Shown here in pieces: positions 57,893 to 64,000 of a stretch of DNA of 64,000 nucleotides; position 1 is the first letter of the stretch, and each line of letters starts with the position of its first letter. Under the pieces are notes generated by a model that saw only the letters and a program-made list of their open reading frames with translations, was not told where the DNA came from and did not search any database. Source of the stretch: Trematomus loennbergii (lineage: Eukaryota > Chordata > Actinopteri > Perciformes > Nototheniidae); the NCBI GenBank assembly GCA_012861695.1, contig JAAOOA010001141.1, forward strand, positions 1 to 64,000, read 5' to 3'. The position numbers and the translations under genes are program-made.

Positions 57893-58189
57893 ATCGCGTT
57901 CACACCGGAGTACTTTTCACCGTACTTTTCGCGTTTAGTTCCGTTAGTACCCCTTATGTCGCGTTCACACCAAAAAGAGTACTTAATCTCGGGAACTTTT
58001 ACCCCATTTTTAGTGCCTGCTGAGAGATCGTACTTTCCTTGGGGAAAAAAGTGCCCCAGTTCTGATTGGCTGGGCGAATTGCAAACCGCGCCCCGTAAAA
58101 CTCTGAAATGATTTGTAGAGCCGCCATTTTATTTGCTCGCTACAAAAACCCAGCGCACCAACGGAGAGTAGTTTGTTTTGAAAGCAGTT

Positions 58190-58555
58190 ATGGCAAGCAT
58201 CAATAAATAATCGGAGCGGTGGAGTGATGAGGAGGTGTCGGCGCTTCTGGAAATCTACGCCGAGGACGCGACCCAGGGAATGCTACTGAAGCCAGTTCAG
58301 TAGCTTTCACTCGACCTGGGAATCGTGCACAGCGCCACGGCATACTGGCTAAAAATAAAGAAACTCAGGCAGGACTACAAACAAATTAAAGACTATTATA
58401 ACAAGAGTGGTAACGACCGGAAGACCAGTAAATGGTACGAGTGCTTGGATGCTCTGCTAGGCCACAGACCTTTTCTCCCGGACAGCATCGACCTTCGATT
58501 CGGGCACGATGGTGTGGGAGGCCGCTCAAACGGCGGATTCAGTGGCCAACGATGA
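58190..58555 (+). pseudogene. Myb/SANT-like DNA-binding protein of Harbinger (exon 1)
   Basis: From ATG 58,190 the frame reads SERWSDEEVSALLEIYAED, later KIKKLRQDYKQIKDYYNKSG and KWYECLDALLGHRP, the trihelix/Myb-SANT pattern of the Harbinger accessory protein, which binds transposon ends and helps carry the transposase to the nucleus. In-frame stops at codon 7 and near 58,301, plus loss of a middle segment, mark it as a pseudogene. A donor-like 'gaaggtaaaat' follows at about 58,567. Confidence 0.72.
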
Positions 58556-59199
58556 CGACCACGACGAAGGTAAAATCAACTACATGCACTGGGTTTTAAT
58601 CTGCACAATAATGGTCTCAGATGTACTTTTATTTGTTCAGTAGATCAAGCTAGCCATGCTAGGCTGAACTGGCTAACACCGGCCCCGAGCTAGCTAATAA
58701 CATCTAGCTAGCTAGATATTCTCGGCCGCTATGAAAACGTTTTGACTTCTGAATAACTGTGCAGTGTTTCTGTAATTTGCTTCACTAACTCATGGCACTA
58801 ATCATGTGTTTCAGGCGAGGATGGACAACTCTCAGGATTGGAAACAAGCTAGCTTTCCCTTCCAGATCACAGCGCTTGCTCGTCCCCCTTACCAGCAACC
58901 AAACGCAAAGGTACACACACTGTAACTTTGTCTTGAAAGAACGTTACGCATCGAACTGATGTTCACAATCATGTTTATTTCCTTCTTGGTACAATTATGA
59001 AACAGCGTGAAAACGTATTCGCCTAGACCGGCATTTACAAATGTTCGCGCCTTTTTACTCTCTCACAAACATTGTAAACATCCGGGCTAGAGGTCACATG
59101 ACTTAAGAAAACTTGCCTCAACAACATTTAACAAAGTTCAAGCATACATGAAGCACTCTTCAAAAATACAAAACAATAAAGAAGGGCACTTTGAGCGGC

Positions 59200-59201
59200 A
59201 G

Positions 59202-59251
<50 letters not shown>

Positions 59252-59272
59252 ACACACACACACACACACTCA

Positions 59273-59308
<36 letters not shown>

Positions 59309-59530
59309 TTTATGCTATTTGATCCTATATTATCTTCTACTATACACCTCCATTGTGTACACTCAGTGTGTGTGTATATATATATATATATATATTTATG
59401 CTATTTGATCCTATATTATCTTCTACTATACACCTCCATTGTGTACACTCAGTGTGTGTATATATATATATATATATTTTATGCTATTTGATCCTATATT
59501 ATCTTCTATTATACACCTCCATTGTGTACA
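59200..59530. repeat. CA/GT/AT microsatellite and about 100-bp tandem repeat
   Basis: (CA)n at about 59,205-59,270, (GT)n to 59,292, then three units of about 90-105 bp each containing an AT run, 'ttatgctatttgatcctata' and 'cacctccattgtgtacac'. It expanded inside the Harbinger intron. Confidence 0.92.
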
Positions 59531-59647
59531 CTGTTTTGTCCCGGCCTGCACCCTGTCCAATGTTGACTAGTAAACACATTCCTAGTATGTTGTAAAACTA
59601 CATGGCGACTAAACAGATCTTGTATCTTGCTTATTTTCCCCTCTTAG

Positions 59648-59873
59648 GAAAGCGGACACGGGATGCGAATTTCTTTGACACCGTCCAGGCGTTGGAGGAC
59701 CGGCGTGCCGTGGTGAAAGAGTCGATGCACGGGGATCAGATGGTGCTGTTCACCAAGGCCCAGGAAACGGAGGACAAGATGCTCACCAGATGGAGCACCA
59801 GGATGAAGTGTCGGTGCAGGATGAGCGACAAACCACTTTTCAGAATGGGTTTCTGGAAGTGCTTTCCCAGCTA
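59648..59873 (+). pseudogene. Second exon of the Harbinger Myb-like gene
   Basis: After a 'cctcttag' acceptor, the frame reads KRTRDANFFDTVQALEDRRA, then a charged, coiled-coil-like stretch (MVLFTKAQETEDKM), resembling the C-terminal oligomerisation part of the Harbinger accessory protein. The end is frameshifted relative to family expectation. Confidence 0.5.
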
Positions 59874-59919
59874 GTGAAAGCCAACAGGTCTTCCTCCCTA
59901 TAGTTGCCACTGTTAACAA

Positions 59920-60750
59920 TGTCTGCTGCTGAGCCTATCCCTACACCTGGGACAGTTCATTTTGTATTGTTTTTATTAACTGACACACAACTTTGCACTA
60001 AGGTGTGTATGCTGCTGAGCCTATCCCTACACCAGGACAGTTTATTTTATATTATTGTTATTACTGTTATTATATAGTCTTGATACAACTGACACTTTAT
60101 TTTATATTGATAATGTTAATTTACATGTACAACTTTTAATTAAACAGCGATTAAACAGATCCTGTATCTTGCTTATTTCTCCTGACACTTTATCTTTAGT
60201 GACCTGTGTAGCATCCTATACATCACATGTAAGTGATTATTCTGATACCATCATGTTTCATCGTTATAAACTGGCGAAGCTTTATTTGTCATTTATTTAT
60301 CATCAATGTTGCAACCTTGTGGAGGAATGGCAGGGCACATACACAAATATGATAATTTATTAATTTTAAATATTATTTGACCTAAAACTAAATGTTTTTA
60401 TGATTATCCTCTGAGGAGGACATGGGGATTTGCAAACTTTTAATTCCCCCCCCATTTTACACAAACAAAATGGAGTCCACTATGGGCCAAAACTAACATG
60501 TAGGTTTCCATAGTGTTTATGGCAGACGGATGCAGTGGGTCTCAGGAAGATATATAATAAATAATAAAGGTGGGTTTGCTGCTGAGCCTATTTACTGTGC
60601 ATACAACACACCTGGCACAGTTTATTGTTATTATATTGCCACACTGTACACTATTGTAATGTTGCCTGTCTTGACTGGAAAATAAAAGAGAGAAACAAAA
60701 GCACTGTACAAAAGATCAGCTTTATTGTCAAAATGTTTACAATGTACAAT
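59920..60750. other. Non-coding part of the Harbinger element
   Basis: Contains two similar segments ('tgctgctgagcctatcccta' near 59,920 and 60,008). No gene. Confidence 0.4.
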
Positions 60751-61036
60751 TTACACGCTGTTCAGATGCCTCATAAGGGCTGTGCGCGTGTCTTGCCCCC
60801 CAGCCTCGGCAATGGCTGGCCCATCAAGCTGGGTCGCCGGTAAGGCAGTCCATTCGTCCCTGTACTCATCATTACTTTCACAAAGGTTATGTAATATGCA
60901 ACATGCTGCCACCTGGATTTTGATATTGTCCATCTTGCAGTCGTTTCTTTTCATCAAGCACCACCACCTGCCCTTCAGTCTGCCAAAAGCGTTCTCCACC
61001 ACCACTCGTGCTCGGCTTGTTTTGTTATTGTACGCA
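60751..61036 (-). pseudogene. HARBI1-like transposase, C-terminal remnant
   Basis: The minus-strand frame starts with [20 protein letters not shown] and continues [14 protein letters not shown], the conserved end of the DDE_Tnp_4 domain of PIF/Harbinger transposases, carrying the last catalytic Glu (VVEN). About 85 of roughly 350 usual residues remain; the N-terminal and other catalytic parts are missing where the LINE begins. Confidence 0.82.
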
Positions 61037-61109
61037 AGTTGCTCAGCTGCATTAACTCAGTTACTCGTGCTCAGATGCGCTTGCAAGCGTGCAGAGAGAA
61101 ATAGAAAAA

Positions 61110-62815
61110 GGATAAACTCCATGTCTCCCTAGAGATCCATCGTGCTTGCCTTTCTGACTACCAGACGGCAGTCAAAGCAGCCAAAACAGTTGGAGCAAGT
61201 ATTTTATTACTTCTAAACACCTCTCTTAGCTCAGGATGTGTCCCAGCTGCCTTCAAACATGCCGTGGTTAAGCCACTACTTAAAAAGAAAAATCTCGACC
61301 CCTCCATTCTCGCAAATTTTAGGCCCATCCCCCAGCTACCTTTTTTATCAAAAGCCCTGGAGCGAGTAGTCTACGCCCAGCTGCAGTCTTTTTTAACCAT
61401 GCATGGAATCCATGAAAAGTTTCAGTCTGGCTTCAAACCCATGCACAGCACTGAAACAGCCCTTTTAAGAGTTTTTAATGATCTGCTCCTAGCCGCCGAC
61501 TCAGGTAGCCCAGCTGTCTTGGTGCTGTTAGACCTGACAGCTGCCTTTGACACTGTGGACCATAGCATCCTGTTGTCACGGCTTGAACAGTCCGCTGGCA
61601 TCACAGGCTCTGCCCTTGCATGGTTCAGGTCCTACCTGACAGACCGTAGCTTCTCGGTACAGCTAGGTGCCTTCTCCTCTGCCAAAGCCCTCTTACCTGT
61701 GGGGTTCCCAAGGCTCGATTCTGGCCCCATCCTTTTTCTACTGTACATACTGCCCCTAGGTTCAATTCTCACAAAACATAATATTCCCTTCCACTGCTAC
61801 GCCGACGATGTACAGATATATCTGCCTCTCAAAGCAAATGTCAAACACTCACTACAGCAGTTGATGGACTGCTTAACAGAGATAAAATCCTGGCTGAGCA
61901 AAAACTTTCTCAACCTCAACGAGAGCAAGACTGAGGTCATCTTTTTGGACCCCAACCTCCAGCCTCTCCGGTTGATATTCTGGGCTCTCTAAAAAAAAAC
62001 ATCCTCCCCTCGGTCATGAACCTTGGAGTGACCTTCACTAGCACTTTTAAATTCGACAAGCAGGTCAGCACCGTAGTCAAATCCTGCTTTATTTAAATAA
62101 GACTATGGCCAAAACCAAGTCGTATTTATCTTTTAATGACTTAGAAAGGGTTATTAACGCCTTTGTAACCTCAAGACTGGACTATTGCAACGCTCTGTAT
62201 GTGGGTATGGACCAGGCCTCAATTAAACGCCTGCAGCTAGTCCAAAACGCAGCTGCACGTTTGCTGACTGGCCACAAAAAGCGTGACCACATCACCCCAA
62301 TTCTGGCCTCACTACACTGGCTTCTAGTTCGGTTCAGAATTGATTTTAAAATCCTTTTATTTGTTTTTAAAGCACTAAATGGGCTGGCTCCGGCCTATAT
62401 AGCTGAACTCCTCCAGCGCCACACCCCAGCCAGAGCTTTAAGGTCTGCTGACCAGCTGCTGCTGGTAATGCCCAAGACCAGGCTTAAAACCCGAGGGCAC
62501 CGAGCCTTCGCAGCAGCTGGCCCTAGGCTCTGGAACACTCTGCCCCTCCATGTGAGGTCGGCCCAGACACTAGGGGTTTTTAAATCTACACTAAAACACA
62601 CTTCTTCTCTCTGGCCTTCTAGTTAGAGCGGAGCACGACTCCTGACTTTTCCTTGTGTTTTTTATTTTTTTTATTTTTTATGTATATCTGTTGTAATTTA
62701 TTGTCTTTTATTGTGATTGTAGTAATGTGTTTTTATTACATGTACAGCACTTTGGCTCGACCAAAAATCGCTTTTAAATGTGCTTTATAAATAAAACCTG
62801 ATTTGATTTGATTTT
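61110..62815 (+). mobile_element. L2/CR1-like LINE, RT and 3' end
   Basis: Frames 61,264-61,992 and 62,105-62,626 encode the RT (FRPIPQLPFLSKALERVV, LLDLTAAFDTVDHSILL, FHCYADDVQIYL with the catalytic Asp pair) and post-RT region (RLDYCNALYVG, LASLHWLLVRF, GPRLWNTLPLHVRS). A frameshift and a damaged GVPQGS region (reads VGFPRLDSG) disable it. No endonuclease: 5' truncated. The 3' end has the (tgattt)n tail at about 62,795-62,815. Close relative of 40,725-42,095, so the family was recently active. Confidence 0.9.
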
Positions 62816-62822
62816 ACAAAGC

Positions 62823-63198
62823 TGCAGAGGTGGGGACTCGAGTCACATGACTTGACTCGAGTCAGACTCGAGTCGCATATTTTTTGACTTGAGACTTGCT
62901 TGACTAACATTGATAAAAGACTTGACTTGACTTTGACTTGGTATTCATGACTTGAGACTTGACTTACATTAAGCTTGAGACAGATGACTTGAAAGGACTT
63001 GACTGTTTAAAATTAAATATTTGCGTTTGTTTTTGTAGTGAGATATTACGTTTAGTTTTTTCGAAAAACGTGATTGGGTGATTATAGCGCCATGCGCGCA
63101 AACCTGGCAACCCACTAGACGGCAGGAGTGTCAGTTAACATGGCAGCGGCTAGCGTTACTCCAAAAATAGTGAATTTGGATTCAAGGATTATTTTAGA
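62823..63198 (+). mobile_element. hAT-like left-end fragment
   Basis: Starts 'cagaggtggggactcgagtc' and continues with 'gacttgactcgagtcagac' words, a familiar fish hAT terminus. The right end is missing where the next LINE begins. Confidence 0.6.
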
Positions 63199-64000
63199 GA
63201 TGCGCCGGTGAAGATGGCCGCATCGTCTTTGTGCTCCTCTCCAACTTTGCCCATTTTCGTATTTTGTACATATTTTTTTACTTTTGCCGTTTTACTTTTA
63301 ACATGGTTCGCAACATGCTAGCCGACCGCACCTACTCTGCCATACAATATAGCAGAGAGGAACTTCTTCCAATTGCGAAACTTCGTGGACAAAATAACCC
63401 TCCGACAAACAATGGAGATTCACCATGGCTACCTGTTGCTGTTCTACCTGAGAGACGCAAGAAGAAACAAAGCGGGTGCCGGGCCGGGTGCTGGTCAGAC
63501 TGAGGAAACGAGAGAATCGACCCCCTCTTCCGAGTATTCTTCTGGCTAATGTTCAATCCATTGAAAATAAGCTAGATGAACTCAGAAGCCGGATTGCTTT
63601 TCAACGGGACATTAAGAACTGTAACGTGTTAATTCTCACTGAGACTTGGCTCAACCCCGCTATCCCGGACTCCGCCATTGTCCCTGATGGATTCTCTATT
63701 TTTCGTCAGGACCGGACTGCTAACTCGGGGAAAAGTAAGGGAGGCGGTGTGTGTGTAATGACTAACAACTGGTGCTCAGATGTGAAGATTATTTCATCGG
63801 ACTGTTCCGCACATCTAGAGCACCTCATGATCTCATGTCGGGCCTTCCATCTGCCGAGGGAATTCACATCTGTTGTGATAACAGCAGTGTATATCCCCCC
63901 AGCCACTCGCCGACAACAACACGGCACTCGATCAGCTGTTTGGGATTATTGATAAAACCGAGACTTCACGGCCAGATGCGGCGTTCGTTGTGGCCGGAGA
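63199..64000 (+). mobile_element. 5' end of a LINE with APE-type endonuclease
   Basis: From about 63,303 a frame reads MVRNMLADRTYSAIQYSREE; after a frame change near 63,480 it continues LPSILLANVQSIENKLDELR, LILTETWLNPAIPDSAI, GGGVCVMTNNWCSD and VVITAVYIPP, the N-terminal half of an APE endonuclease that nicks target DNA for target-primed reverse transcription. A stop at about 63,950 and the frame change suggest decay or assembly indels. The element runs past the right edge of the window. Confidence 0.82.

Larger units (their letters stand above)
57893..61036. mobile_element. Decayed PIF/Harbinger element with Myb-like and transposase genes
   Basis: Starts near 'tcgcgttcacacc', a terminus typical of fish Harbinger elements. 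It carries the two usual genes in convergent arrangement: a Myb/SANT-like DNA-binding protein on the plus strand and a HARBI1-like transposase on the minus strand. Stops in the first and loss of most of the second make it non-autonomous; the right end is cut off by a LINE. Confidence 0.75.

Noticed and set aside
59148..59595. Three ORFs with Cys-Val and Tyr-Ile runs
   Set aside because: Translations of CA/GT/AT microsatellites.

Overview
The window looks like nuclear DNA of a teleost fish. Supporting signs are exons of a vertebrate gene (SAMHD1-like) with GT..AG introns, a Tf1/sushi-type Ty3 retrotransposon with a chromodomain, many 8-bp-TSD hAT elements, TTAA-flanked piggyBac-type MITEs, a Harbinger element with a Myb-like partner gene, L2/CR1-like LINEs, long CA/GT microsatellites and a TTAGGG tract. 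No prokaryotic genes, CRISPR, rRNA or convincing tRNA were seen. Almost everything is repeat or mobile DNA; only one long intact ORF is present.

Positions 1-10,840 form a block of tandem arrays (units of about 299, 453, 128, 141, 80, 115 and 115 bp, plus a 630-bp-offset duplication) around one intact intronless gene at 5543-8227. Its product has two zinc-finger-like motifs, a central repeat rich in TPVK motifs and a C-terminal tyrosine-recombinase-like domain (R, K, R, H and Y visible). The 80-bp repeat occurs both in its 3' UTR and at the right edge of the block. I infer a Crypton-like or domesticated recombinase locus; this is the best candidate for something undescribed.

Positions 11,109-14,940 hold the last exons of a SAMHD1-like gene with intact introns but broken frames. 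A second copy of part of it lies inverted at about 38,336-50,240. There roughly 1.25 kb has grown to about 12 kb through at least five insertions: four hAT-like elements and one Ty3/sushi retrotransposon. The first copy shows the empty sites, so nearly every boundary and target duplication can be read directly.

Positions 17,460-34,900 are a nest of LINE fragments and MITEs. One LINE is split in two (25,515-27,156 and 32,509-33,765) by about 5.35 kb, which itself contains another LINE 3' end interrupted by two MITEs. Positions 34,900-38,336 hold a GC-rich segment with a minisatellite, telomere-like repeats, a GT run and a degenerate repeat. Positions 50,241-53,085 hold hAT-like and piggyBac-type MITEs. 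Positions 53,086-57,560 hold a repeat whose core is a 295-bp dimeric array with a palindromic RFX/X-box-like site in each dimer. Positions 57,893-61,036 are a decayed Harbinger element, and 61,110-64,000 hold LINE, hAT and LINE fragments.

All family names come from motif recognition without a database search. Boundaries marked 'about' may be off by tens of bases.
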